64,000 nt of DNA from Bacillus aquiflavi. Lineage in GTDB: Bacteria > Bacillota > Bacilli > Bacillales > Cytobacillaceae. The position numbers were made by a program, and so were the translations under genes. A model generated the notes under the pieces. The model saw only the letters and a list, made by a program, of their open reading frames with translations. It ran no database searches and was not told where the DNA came from. Each line of letters begins with the position of its first letter. Positions within the stretch are counted from its first letter, which is position 1. Of this stretch, positions 1 through 7,834 are shown in pieces. The stretch covers positions 1,302,001 to 1,366,000 of the forward strand of contig NZ_CP082780.1 of NCBI RefSeq assembly GCF_019915265.1, written 5' to 3'.

Positions 1-1980
1 ACGACGAAAAGACAATTTTTCGCTCATGTCATGAGTGAAGCGGATTTTCAAGAGTATGTTAATGAGGCAGCTTTAGAAATTAAAAATTTTTTAGCTAAGG
101 AATCTCAACAAAATTATTATAAGCTGCTGATGTTTTTAACAAAATTTGTTTTTAGCGCATTAATCGATGCTGATCGAACGAATACAAGATTATTTGAAGA
201 AAATGATGGATTAAAAAAGAATAACGAAAAATTATTTGATACATATTATGACCGACTGTTAGAAAAAATCGATGTTTTTAAACAATATCCAAATGCAAAT
301 ACACCTATAAATCTTCTGAGGGCAGAGATGTCAAATCAATGTGAAAAATTTGCTGAAAAGCCATCAGGAATTTATACACTATCAATCCCAACCGGGGGCG
401 GTAAAACATTAGCAAGCTTAAGATACGCATTAAAACATGCCAAACTATACAATCAAAAACGTATTATTTACGTTGTTCCCTATACAACGATAATTGAACA
501 AAACGCAGAAGAAGTTAGAAATGTATTAAGAGATAAAGCGAATATTTTGGAACATCATTCAAATGTTATCGAAGATACGAATGATAATGACGAAAATAGC
601 GAAGGGATTATAAATGTACAGCAAAAATTAAAGTTAGCGAAAGATAATTGGGATGCCCCGATTATATTTACAACGATGGTGCAGTTTTTAAATGTTTTTT
701 ATGCAAAAGGAAGCCGAAACATTAGAAGGCTCCATCGTTTAACTGAGTCGGTGATTATTTTTGATGAAGTACAAAAGGTGCCCATTGCATGCGTCTCTTT
801 ATTTAATCATGCAGTAAATTTTTTAAAACAGTATGGTCATTCAAGTATCGTTCTTTGTACTGCAACTCAACCTGCACTCGACTTTGTGGAACATAAGTTA
901 GAAATTAATACAGACGGTGAAATGATCGAAAATCTAAAGGATGTAATTGAAGCCTTCACACGGGTTAAGATCATCGATAGAGCAACAAATGAGTTATTTA
1001 ACAATGATAAACTTAGCGACTTTATACACTCAAAAATAGAGGATGTTCAAAGTATTTTAGTTATTTTAAATACGAAATCCGTAGTCAAAGATCTATATGC
1101 TTTATTAAAAGAAAAGGAAATCGATATTCCGATATTTCATTTAAGTACAGCGATGTGTGCAGCGCATAGAAATGAGATTTTAGCTGAAGTAAGAGATCAT
1201 CTTAAGGAAGGCAAGAAAATTATTTGCATTAGTACTCAATTAATAGAGGCGGGAGTAGATGTAAGTTTTGATTGTGTCATTCGTTCTTTAGCGGGGTTAG
1301 ATTCTATTGCTCAAGCGGCTGGCAGATGTAATCGACATGGTGAAAAGCCGATTCAAAATGTTTATGTTATAGATCATGAAGAAGAAAAATTGGATCGTCT
1401 TAAAGAGATTAAAATTGGAAAACAAGTGTCAAAGAGGATTCTCATTGACATTAAACATGATCAGAATAATCACGGGGGACATATTTTATCTAAGGAAGCG
1501 ATTGTGAGGTATTTTAAAGAATATTATAGAGAGTTTCATACAGACCTTAATTATTATATTCCAAAATTGAGAAAGGAAATGACGGATTTATTGACTGGAA
1601 GTGGTTATGCTCAAGCTTTTCGTCATAAGGAAGGAAAGCAGGTACCATTATATATTGCGAATAGTTACCAAACAGCGGCTGAACATTTCCATGTCATTGA
1701 TGATCATACAGCTACTGTTATTGTCCCTTATAAAGATGGAAAGGAAGTAATTGCTGAATTAAATAGTAATAATACAATCCAAGAGCTTTCTTACCTATTA
1801 AAAAAATCTCAACAGTATACCATTAATCTTTATCATTATGAAAAAGAGCAATTGGAGGAAAATAATGGGATTGTTAGTTATTTTGATGGAAAAATATTAG
1901 CATTGACAGAAGGGGCGTACAGTGAAGAATTTGGACTTAATCCAGAAAATGATAGCGAGTACAACTTAAACATATTTTGA
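1..1980 (+). CDS. cas3: CRISPR-associated helicase Cas3 (type I-C), 5' end outside window
   Basis: Cas3 is the ATP-dependent helicase-nuclease that Cascade recruits to degrade target DNA. The reading frame is open from base 1 (Thr-Thr-Lys-Arg...), so the ATG at 31 is internal and the N-terminal HD nuclease domain lies upstream of the window. Visible helicase motifs are Walker A TGGGKT (about 391-408), the DEVQ form of the DEAH box (about 763-774), and motif VI QAAGRCNRHGE (about 1312-1344). The C-terminal Cas3 domain follows and the frame ends at TGA 1978-1980. A terminator lies immediately downstream, so cas3 and the cas5-cas2 genes are probably separate transcripts. No frameshift is seen in the visible part. 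Confidence 0.96.
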   Translation, partial: TTKRQFFAHVMSEADFQEYVNEAALEIKNFLAKESQQNYYKLLMFLTKFVFSALIDADRTNTRLFEENDGLKKNNEKLFDTYYDRLLEKIDVFKQYPNANTPINLLRAEMSNQCEKFAEKPSGIYTLSIPTGGGKTLASLRYALKHAKLYNQKRIIYVVPYTTIIEQNAEEVRNVLRDKANILEHHSNVIEDTNDNDENSEGIINVQQKLKLAKDNWDAPIIFTTMVQFLNVFYAKGSRNIRRLHRLTESVIIFDEVQKVPIACVSLFNHAVNFLKQYGHSSIVLCTATQPALDFVEHKLEINTDGEMIENLKDVIEAFTRVKIIDRATNELFNNDKLSDFIHSKIEDVQSILVILNTKSVVKDLYALLKEKEIDIPIFHLSTAMCAAHRNEILAEVRDHLKEGKKIICISTQLIEAGVDVSFDCVIRSLAGLDSIAQAAGRCNRHGEKPIQNVYVIDHEEEKLDRLKEIKIGKQVSKRILIDIKHDQNNHGGHILSKEAIVRYFKEYYREFHTDLNYYIPKLRKEMTDLLTGSGYAQAFRHKEGKQVPLYIANSYQTAAEHFHVIDDHTATVIVPYKDGKEVIAELNSNNTIQELSYLLKKSQQYTINLYHYEKEQLEENNGIVSYFDGKILALTEGAYSEEFGLNPENDSEYNLNIF

Positions 1981-1981
1981 A

Positions 1982-2013
1982 AAAACCTATCTTTTCCTTC
2001 CAGATAGGTTTTT
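1982..2013. terminator. Terminator after cas3, usable from both sides
   Basis: A 9-bp stem (AACCTATCT 1984-1992 with AGATAGGTT 2002-2010) is followed by Ts on the plus strand and preceded by As, so it also ends in a U tract when read on the minus strand. It would end cas3 transcription and also a minus-strand small RNA starting near 2065. Confidence 0.8.
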
Positions 2014-2031
2014 CAAAATAACATAATATTT

Positions 2032-2060
2032 TTTTCAATCCACGCTTATAGAAAAGCGAC
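2032..2060 (-). repeat. Degenerate solo CRISPR repeat, antisense to cas genes
   Basis: Read on the minus strand it starts GTCGC and ends GCGTGGATTGAAAA, which are the two conserved ends of the array repeat (GTCGC...GTGGATTGAAAT). The middle is shortened but still forms a stem, CGCTT with AAGCG around a 6-base loop. Retention of the hairpin and of the 3' part suggests that Cas5d could still process it. It is about 29 nt, against 32 nt in the array, and is more than 5.7 kb from the array. Confidence 0.75.
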
Positions 2061-2102
2061 AACTTGAAAAAATTTTACCATATTTAAAAAAATAGATTAA
2101 TA

Positions 2103-2154
2103 TTCATATAATATGTAATTTTATATTTACAGTATGAACTATTTGGTATACAAT
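2103..2154 (+). promoter_or_regulatory. Predicted cas5-cas2 promoter with adjoining guide-match site
   Basis: A sigma-A-like promoter is visible: -35 TTTACA (2126-2131), a 17-bp gap, -10 TACAAT (2149-2154). It would give a leader of about 37 nt before cas5. Directly upstream, TTC at 2103-2105 (the I-C PAM) precedes a stretch at 2106-2122 that matches the guide-like segment of the antisense repeat RNA at 14 of 17 positions. A Cascade footprint starting there would run to about 2140 and cover the -35 box. A second possible -10 (TATAAT 2107-2112) lies inside the match. Confidence 0.55.
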
Positions 2155-2197
2155 AACATTGTTGAAAAAATAATTTCTTTAGAAGGGGGGTAAGAGA

Positions 2198-2920
2198 ATG
2201 AGAAATGGAATCGAATTTGAAGTCTATGGGGATTACGCTTTGTTCACGGATCCTTTAACGAAAATGGGCGGGGAAAAGTTGTCGTATCAGATCCCAACTT
2301 ACGCAGCTCTAAAAGGAATTGTTGAATCCATTTATTGGAAACCTACTTTATTAATGATAGTTGATGAAGTTCGTATTATGAACCCAATCCGTATGGAGTC
2401 AAAAGGTGTTCGGCCTATAGACTATGGCGGCGGTAATACGCTTGCTAATTATACGTATTTAAGAGATGTTCGTTATCAAGTACGCTGTCATTTTGTTTTT
2501 AATTTAAATCGACCTGATCTGGCTTTTGATCGTAATGAGAAAAAACACCATAATATCATGAAGCGTTCTCTTAAAGCTGGCGGGCGCAGAGATATTTTTC
2601 TTGGTGCTAGAGAATGCCAAGCATATGTTGAGCCATGTTTTTTTGGCGAAGAAGACGGATTCTACGATCATTATGATGGAGAAATTCATTTCGGTACGAT
2701 GGTTCATGGGATTAATTATCCAGATGAAACAGGTCGAAATGAGATGGAAGTGCGTCTATGGAATCCAGTAATAAAAAATGGTGTAATTAAATTTATTAAA
2801 CCTGATCAATGTACACAAATTCGCAAGATTAAAGACATGGAAATAAAGCATTTTGATCATAAAAATATCCAATCGGCAAATGACTTGCTACAACAATTAG
2901 AAATGGAGGTGAATAAATGA
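2198..2920 (+). CDS. cas5: Cas5d (Cas5c), crRNA-processing endoribonuclease of type I-C
   Basis: In type I-C systems, which lack Cas6, Cas5d cuts the repeat RNA and then stays on the 5' handle of the crRNA in Cascade. The protein is 240 aa, the usual size. Residues Tyr46, Lys116 and His117 (in YWKPT and EKKHH) fall at the same positions as the catalytic triad described for the Bacillus halodurans enzyme, so it should be active. The start is supported by AGAAGGGGGG about 10 nt upstream. Its stop overlaps the cas8c start (ATGA at 2917-2920), indicating translational coupling. It is the first gene of the cas5-8-7-4-1-2 operon. Confidence 0.96.
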   Translation: MRNGIEFEVYGDYALFTDPLTKMGGEKLSYQIPTYAALKGIVESIYWKPTLLMIVDEVRIMNPIRMESKGVRPIDYGGGNTLANYTYLRDVRYQVRCHFVFNLNRPDLAFDRNEKKHHNIMKRSLKAGGRRDIFLGARECQAYVEPCFFGEEDGFYDHYDGEIHFGTMVHGINYPDETGRNEMEVRLWNPVIKNGVIKFIKPDQCTQIRKIKDMEIKHFDHKNIQSANDLLQQLEMEVNK

Positions 2921-4808
2921 GCTGGTTACTAAATTTATATGAGACGTATGAATCCAATTTAGATCAAGTAGGAATCATTGAGAAAAAATACAATAATAAG
3001 GAATTCACCTTGTTACCTATTCCCCCATACGACACAAAATGCACATATTGAAGTAAATATAACAGAAGCTGGAGAATTTCATTCTGCTACTGTAATTAGT
3101 AAGGAAGATGCAAGTACACTAATTCCATGTACAGAAGAATCAGCTAACCGAGCTGGATCGAAAATAGCCCCTTATCCACTTCATGATAAATTGAGCTATG
3201 TAGCTGGGGATTTTGTAGCCTACGGTGGGAAAATAAAAAAAGAAGAGCCCTTTACATATTATATTGAACAATTACAAGAGTGGGCTAATTCCCCATACGG
3301 TAACGAAAAAATAAAAAGTATTTATAAATATTTAAGCAAAAAACGATTAATTAAAGATTTAGTAAACGAAAAAATATTGTATTTAGATGGTAATGGATAT
3401 TTAATCAATAAATGGGATAAAAAGTATGGGTTATTACATGGAGAAAAACCTTCAATTTTTTCTGTCATGAGTGGCGGACAAGAAAGTGCTTTTGTTCGAT
3501 TTAATGTTTATTCCCCAAATGAAATATTAACGAAGGTTTGGAAAGATAAACAGATGTATGAATCGTTTATCCGCTATTATAAAGAATTGTTAGGTGATGA
3601 AGAGCTGTGTTATGTAACAGGAGACAAGTTGCCAAGAACTGATAAACATGCGAACAAAATTAGAAATGCAGCAGATAAGGCAAAGCTAATCTCAGCAAAT
3701 GATACGAGTGGATTTACATATAGAGGACGCTTTAATAAGAGTAATGAAGTTGCAAATATTAGCTATGAAGTGTCACAAAAAGCTCATAATGCATTAAAAT
3801 GGCTCATTAATCGCCAAGGGAAAATAGTTGACCAGCGGGTGTTTCTTGTTTGGGAAAACAATGATCTTGATATTGTTGATCCGAACGAGGATACGTACTC
3901 ACTTTTCTCTCTACCGATTGAGAACAAATTAAGAATCTCGTTTACTAATCAAGAATTTGCTAATGAAGTTGCTAAGGCGATAGATGGCTATAAAAATAAT
4001 TTATCCCATAAATCACAGGTAAATATTTTAATCCTTGACTCGGCAACAACAGGACGTCTTGCAGTGCTTTACTACCGAAATATGGATACAAAATTTTATT
4101 TAGATAAACTAGCAAAATGGCACTCTACTTGCTCATGGCTACATCGGTATCGAAAAAATGAATACGAAGAATATGTTCAGTTTTATGGAGCTCCTGCAAC
4201 GAAGGATATCGCCTTTGCTGCTTATGGCTCAAAAGCAAATGAAAAAATAGTTAAAGGTCTTATGGAACGGATGCTTCCTTGTATTATTGATGGCAAAAAA
4301 ATTCCGTTAGATATTGTTAATAGCGCTTTTTATCGTGCATCAAATCCAGTATCAATGGAAAATTGGGAATGGGAGAAAACACTTAGTATTACTTGTGCAT
4401 TAATCAATAAAAAGGAGGAGTACAATTTGACATTAGATGTAGAAAATAATGATCGTGATTATTTATTTGGACGCTTACTTGCAATTGCCGATGTGTTAGA
4501 AAGAAAAGCTTTAGATACAAATGATAAACGTGCCACAAATGCAAGAAGATATATGAGCTCTTTTGCCCAACATCCTGAAAGAACTTGGAGAACAATTCAA
4601 GGAGCATTACAACCCTATCAAGCACGTTTAGGAGAAAAAGTTTGGTATTATAACAAATTAATAGATGAGGTCGGTTCCAAGATTAAAATAGAGATTTTTT
4701 AATAATAAACCACTCTCTGGTAAATATTTATTAGGGTTTTATAGCCAGCGTCATGAGTTATATCAGAAAAAAGAAAATAACAGTGTGAAGAAAGAAGTTT
4801 CTAATTAA
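2917..4808 (+). pseudogene. cas8c: Cas8c (Csd1) large subunit, two single-base frameshifts
   Basis: Cas8c recognises the PAM and recruits Cas3. Translation from ATG 2917 gives [17 protein letters not shown]..., the normal Csd1 N terminus, but stops at 3051. Removing one C from the C5 run at 3022-3026 restores LLPIPHTTQNAHIEV and leads into a long frame that stops at 4702. Removing one T from the T6 run at 4695-4700 then adds the usual tail (NKPLSGKYLLGFYSQRHELY) to a stop at 4806-4808. The corrected protein is 629 aa, a normal length. Both lesions are extra bases in homopolymers, so this is either true inactivation, phase variation or sequencing error. If real, interference is lost while adaptation genes stay intact. 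Confidence 0.88.
4427..4808 (+). CDS. cas11c: Cas11c small subunit from an internal start within cas8c
   Basis: Type I-C Cascade needs a small subunit (Cas11c) made by internal initiation near the 3' end of cas8c. Here AAAGGAGGAG (4411-4420) precedes TTG 4427 by 6 nt, in the cas8c frame, inside a coding region where such a strong site would not be needed otherwise. The product begins (M)TLDVENNDRDYLFGRLLAIAD. Read as sequenced it stops at 4702 (91 aa); with one T removed from the run 4695-4700 it would be 126 aa. The 5' frameshift of cas8c does not touch it. The function is inferred from position and the ribosome site. Confidence 0.7.
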
Positions 4809-4824
4809 AAAGGGGGATATGAAT

Positions 4825-5688
4825 ATGACTATTTTAGATCATAAAATTGATTTTTCCGTTATTTTATCTGTTACAAAGGCTAACCCAAACGGGGATCCGT
4901 TAAATGGAAATAGACCGCGTAAAAACTATGATGGACATGGTGAAATTTCGGATGTAGCACTGAAAAGAAAAATTAGAAATCGTCTTCAGGACATGGGGCT
5001 ACCTATTTTTGTTCAATCGAATGACAGAAAAGTAGATCAATTTAAAAGTTTAAGAGAACGGGCTGAGGCTAATCAAGAATTAGAAAAGATATTAAAATCA
5101 AAAGATAATTCTGCAGATACATTTGCTACGATTGCGTGCCAAGAATGGATCGATGTACGGAGTTTTGGTCAAGTTTTTGCCTTCAAAGGTGCTGGTAAAG
5201 GTGCAGGAGTGTCTGTTGGTGTAAGAGGGCCAGTTTCTATTCATACTGCAACGAGCATTGCTCCAATCGATATTACGAGTATGCAAATTACAAAAAGCGT
5301 TAATTCTGAGTCAGGAAAAGATAAAGGCTCGGATACAATGGGGATGAAACACCGTGTAGATTATGGCGTTTATGTCTTTTATGGAAGTATTAACACTCAA
5401 CTAGCAGAGAAAACTGGATTCACAAATGAAGATGCAGAAAAAATTAAGCAAGCGCTCGTTACGTTGTTTGAAAATGATTCTTCAGCAGCACGGCCTGAGG
5501 GAAGTATGGAAGTGCATAAAGTTTATTGGTGGGAGCATAAATCTAAACTCGGCCAATATTCTTCTGCTAAGGTACACCGCTCACTAACTATAAAAAATAA
5601 AGTAGAAGAACAAAAAACAATTGAAGATTATACGATTACATTAAATGAATTAGAAGGACTAAGTGTAGAAGTGATCGATGGATTATAA
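4825..5688 (+). CDS. cas7: Cas7 (Csd2), Cascade backbone subunit
   Basis: Cas7 coats the crRNA spacer as a helical filament. The sequence shows the Csd2 opening ILSVTKANPNGDPLNGNRPR and the glycine-rich central region expected for the family, and the length (about 287 aa) is normal. The in-frame ATG at 4819 sits only 2 nt after the GGGGG ribosome site (4812-4816), so ATG 4825 (MTILDHKIDFSV), 8 nt away, is the likelier start. The 3' end overlaps cas4 by 11 nt. The frame is intact. Confidence 0.96.
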   Translation: MTILDHKIDFSVILSVTKANPNGDPLNGNRPRKNYDGHGEISDVALKRKIRNRLQDMGLPIFVQSNDRKVDQFKSLRERAEANQELEKILKSKDNSADTFATIACQEWIDVRSFGQVFAFKGAGKGAGVSVGVRGPVSIHTATSIAPIDITSMQITKSVNSESGKDKGSDTMGMKHRVDYGVYVFYGSINTQLAEKTGFTNEDAEKIKQALVTLFENDSSAARPEGSMEVHKVYWWEHKSKLGQYSSAKVHRSLTIKNKVEEQKTIEDYTITLNELEGLSVEVIDGL

Positions 5689-6337
5689 TGAAGAAGACAA
5701 TTATCTTATGTTGTCTGGCATTCAGCATTTTCAATTTTGTAGACGTCAATGGGCTCTCATTCATATAGAGCAGCAGTGGGAGGAAAACGTTCGAACAATT
5801 GAGGGACAGCATCTTCATCAAAAAGCTGATCAGCCATTTATTCGAGAGAAACGTGGGAATAAATTGATTGTTCGTGCAATGCCTATAAAATCAGAAGAAC
5901 TAAAAATAACTGGCATCTGTGACGTAGTAGAGTTTATAAAAGATAATAGCGGTGTTGAAATAATTGGTGTTGAAGGAAAATATATTGCTTATCCCGTTGA
6001 ATATAAACGAGGAAAACCAAAAGTAAATGATTCGGATGTTTTGCAGTTAACGGCACAAGCCATATGCATAGAAGAAATGCTACTTTGTGAAGTTAACGTC
6101 GGTTATATGTTCTATAATGAAATCAAGCATAGAATTGAAGTGCCGATAACAAAAGAAAATAAGAATAAAGTAAGATCGGCCGTGAAAGAAATGCACGACT
6201 ATTATAAATGTAAACATACACCTAAAGTAAAAACAGGAGCATTTTGTAAAAGTTGTTCCCTTCAAAATATATGTATGCCAAAATTAATGAATAAGCGGTC
6301 TGTGAAAAGTTATATTGAGGGGAAGATCATTGAATGA
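5678..6337 (+). CDS. cas4: Cas4, PAM-trimming exonuclease for spacer acquisition
   Basis: Cas4 is a RecB-like Fe-S nuclease that works with Cas1-Cas2 to select and trim prespacers with the right PAM. The 219-aa protein has the N-terminal cluster cysteine (QFCRRQW), the nuclease motifs GVEGKYIAYPVEYKRGKPK and LQLTAQA, and three C-terminal cysteines (FCKSCSLQNICMPK), giving the four-cysteine Fe-S site. It overlaps cas7 upstream and cas1 downstream (ATGA at 6334-6337), so expression is coupled. Nothing looks damaged. Confidence 0.96.
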   Translation: MDYNEEDNYLMLSGIQHFQFCRRQWALIHIEQQWEENVRTIEGQHLHQKADQPFIREKRGNKLIVRAMPIKSEELKITGICDVVEFIKDNSGVEIIGVEGKYIAYPVEYKRGKPKVNDSDVLQLTAQAICIEEMLLCEVNVGYMFYNEIKHRIEVPITKENKNKVRSAVKEMHDYYKCKHTPKVKTGAFCKSCSLQNICMPKLMNKRSVKSYIEGKIIE

Positions 6338-7365
6338 AAAAACTTCTAAACACGTTATTTATTACTCAACCAGATGTTTATTTATCTTTAGATGGAGATA
6401 ATATTGTCCTTCTTAAGGAACAAGAAAAATTAGGTAGATTACCGCTTCATAATCTAGAATCAATCGTATCATTTGGTTATACTGGTGCAAGTCCGGCATT
6501 AATGGGTTATTGCGTAGAAAGAAATATTTCTATCACATTTTTGTCAATGAGCGGGCGATTCCTTGCGAGAGTGATTGGAAAAAGTAAGGGAAACGTAGTT
6601 CTCAAAAAAAAACAGTATAATATATCTGAGGATGAACGGGAATCTGCAAAAATTGCTCGTAATTTTATTATTGGAAAAATTTATAATAATAAATGGATAA
6701 TAGAGAGAATGACGAGGGATTATCCATTACGAGTAGATGTAGCCCAATTTAAAGAAACCTCCAAATATTTATCAACAATTATTCTTGAGGTAAGGAAATG
6801 TGAGAATTTAGATCAATTAAGAGGTTGGGAAGGACAAGCAGCTATAAACTATAATCAATTGTTTAATCAAATGATTTTACAGCAGAAAGATGACTTTTAT
6901 TTCAATTTACGTTCAAGAAGACCACCGTTAGACAATATGAATGCAATGCTATCATTTGCTTATACATTATTAGCTAATGATATGGCAGCTGCACTAGAAG
7001 GTGTTGGACTTGATGCGTATGTTGGTTTTTTACATCGAGATAGACCTGGAAGAGTATCTTTGGCTTTAGATGTCATGGAAGAGTTACGAGGTGTTTACGC
7101 AGATAAGTTTGTCTTATCATTGGTTAATAAAAAGATTGTTAATAAAAGTGACTTTTATAAAAAGGAAAATGGTGCAATTATCATGACAGAGGAAGCGAAA
7201 AAAAAGTTTCTAGCTGCTTGGCAAAAGAAAAAGCAGGAAAAGATCACTCACCCATACTTAGGTGATAAGATTTCTTGGGGATTAGTTCCACATGCACAAT
7301 CGTTATTACTGGCTCGTTATTTACGTAATGATCTAGATGAATACCCGCCATTTTTATGGAAGTAG
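6334..7365 (+). CDS. cas1: Cas1 integrase
   Basis: Cas1 catalyses spacer integration at the leader-repeat junction as a Cas1-Cas2 complex. The 343-aa protein has the metal-binding set at the usual spacing: Glu166 (RGWEGQAA), His234 (GFLHRDRPGR) and Asp246 (LALDVMEELR). It is coupled to cas4 through an ATGA overlap. Intact cas4, cas1 and cas2 next to a very long array are consistent with active acquisition, at least in the recent past. Confidence 0.97.
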   Translation: MKKLLNTLFITQPDVYLSLDGDNIVLLKEQEKLGRLPLHNLESIVSFGYTGASPALMGYCVERNISITFLSMSGRFLARVIGKSKGNVVLKKKQYNISEDERESAKIARNFIIGKIYNNKWIIERMTRDYPLRVDVAQFKETSKYLSTIILEVRKCENLDQLRGWEGQAAINYNQLFNQMILQQKDDFYFNLRSRRPPLDNMNAMLSFAYTLLANDMAAALEGVGLDAYVGFLHRDRPGRVSLALDVMEELRGVYADKFVLSLVNKKIVNKSDFYKKENGAIIMTEEAKKKFLAAWQKKKQEKITHPYLGDKISWGLVPHAQSLLLARYLRNDLDEYPPFLWK

Positions 7366-7375
7366 GTGTAAATAT

Positions 7376-7666
7376 TTGTTAGTATTAATTACGTATGATG
7401 TAAGTACAGTAAGTACTGCAGGAAAGAAAAGGTTACGAAAAGTTTCTAAAGTATGTCAAAATTATGGTCAACGAGTTCAAAATTCGGTTTTTGAATGTAT
7501 AGTAGATGAAACCCAGTTTGCTACATTAAAAATTAAACTAACTAATATTATTGATGAGGAACAGGATAGTCTCAGATTTTATCAGTTAGGAAATAATTAC
7601 AAAAACAAGGTTGAGCATATTGGAGTTAAAGAATCTATCGATTTAGAAGAACCTTTAATTTTTTAG
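7376..7666 (+). CDS. cas2: Cas2, structural partner of Cas1
   Basis: Cas2 is the ferredoxin-like dimer at the core of the integration complex. I choose TTG 7376 as the start because it gives (M)LVLITYDVSTVSTAGKKRLRKV, the standard Cas2 opening with the conserved Asp after TY. The upstream in-frame ATG at 7337 lies inside cas1. The product is 96 aa, the usual size. A weak AGGTG site lies about 9 nt upstream. After the stop, GTGCGAAT (7667-7674) and its complement ATTCGCAC (about 7701-7708) can form a hairpin. Confidence 0.95.
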   Translation: MLVLITYDVSTVSTAGKKRLRKVSKVCQNYGQRVQNSVFECIVDETQFATLKIKLTNIIDEEQDSLRFYQLGNNYKNKVEHIGVKESIDLEEPLIF

Positions 7667-7834
7667 TGCGAATGTATAGTGCACATAAAATTACTGATAG
7701 ATTCGCACCATAATTTTAAACTATAATTTACATTTTTGTAATTTTAGATAATATCATTCTTTCTTAATGAAAGAAAATTAGTGTGTTTTTGATCAAAATA
7801 TTACTATTTTTACTTTTTTTGATCAAAAATCGCT
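7667..7834 (+). promoter_or_regulatory. CRISPR leader
   Basis: This AT-rich stretch between cas2 and the first repeat has the expected place and composition of a leader. It contains two perfect palindromes, TTTTGATCAAAA (7787-7798) and TTTTTGATCAAAAA (7816-7829). Their centres are 30 bp apart, about three helical turns, and the second ends 5 bp before the first repeat. A further inverted repeat, TTCTTTC with GAAAGAA, lies near 7758-7776. Such spacing suggests a bound protein at the integration site; that is inference. Confidence 0.75.

Larger units (their letters stand above)
1981..2065 (-). ncRNA. Candidate CreR-like crRNA-like regulator of the cas operon
   Basis: On the minus strand a degenerate type I-C repeat (2060-2032) is followed by an AT-rich guide-like segment from 2031 and then by the terminator hairpin 2010-1984. 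An extended -10 (TGG then TAAAAT at 2077-2072) would start transcription at about 2065, a few bases before the repeat. The guide begins AAATATTATGTTATTTT. It matches DNA downstream of a TTC at 2103-2105 at positions 1, 3-5, 7-11 and 13-17; the mismatches are 2, 6 and 12, and then 18 and 19. Cas-regulating RNAs built from one repeat-like handle plus a partly matching guide are known in other type I systems. Assigning that role here is inference. The alternative is a relic repeat with a chance match in AT-rich DNA. Confidence 0.55.

Noticed and set aside
2504-2707. Minus-strand frame inside cas5
   Set aside because: It is a shadow of the well-supported cas5 gene, with no ribosome site and no recognisable protein.
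7667-7710. Hairpin after cas2 as a terminator
   Set aside because: GTGCGAAT/ATTCGCAC can pair, but the loop is long and no T run follows, so I do not list it as a terminator.
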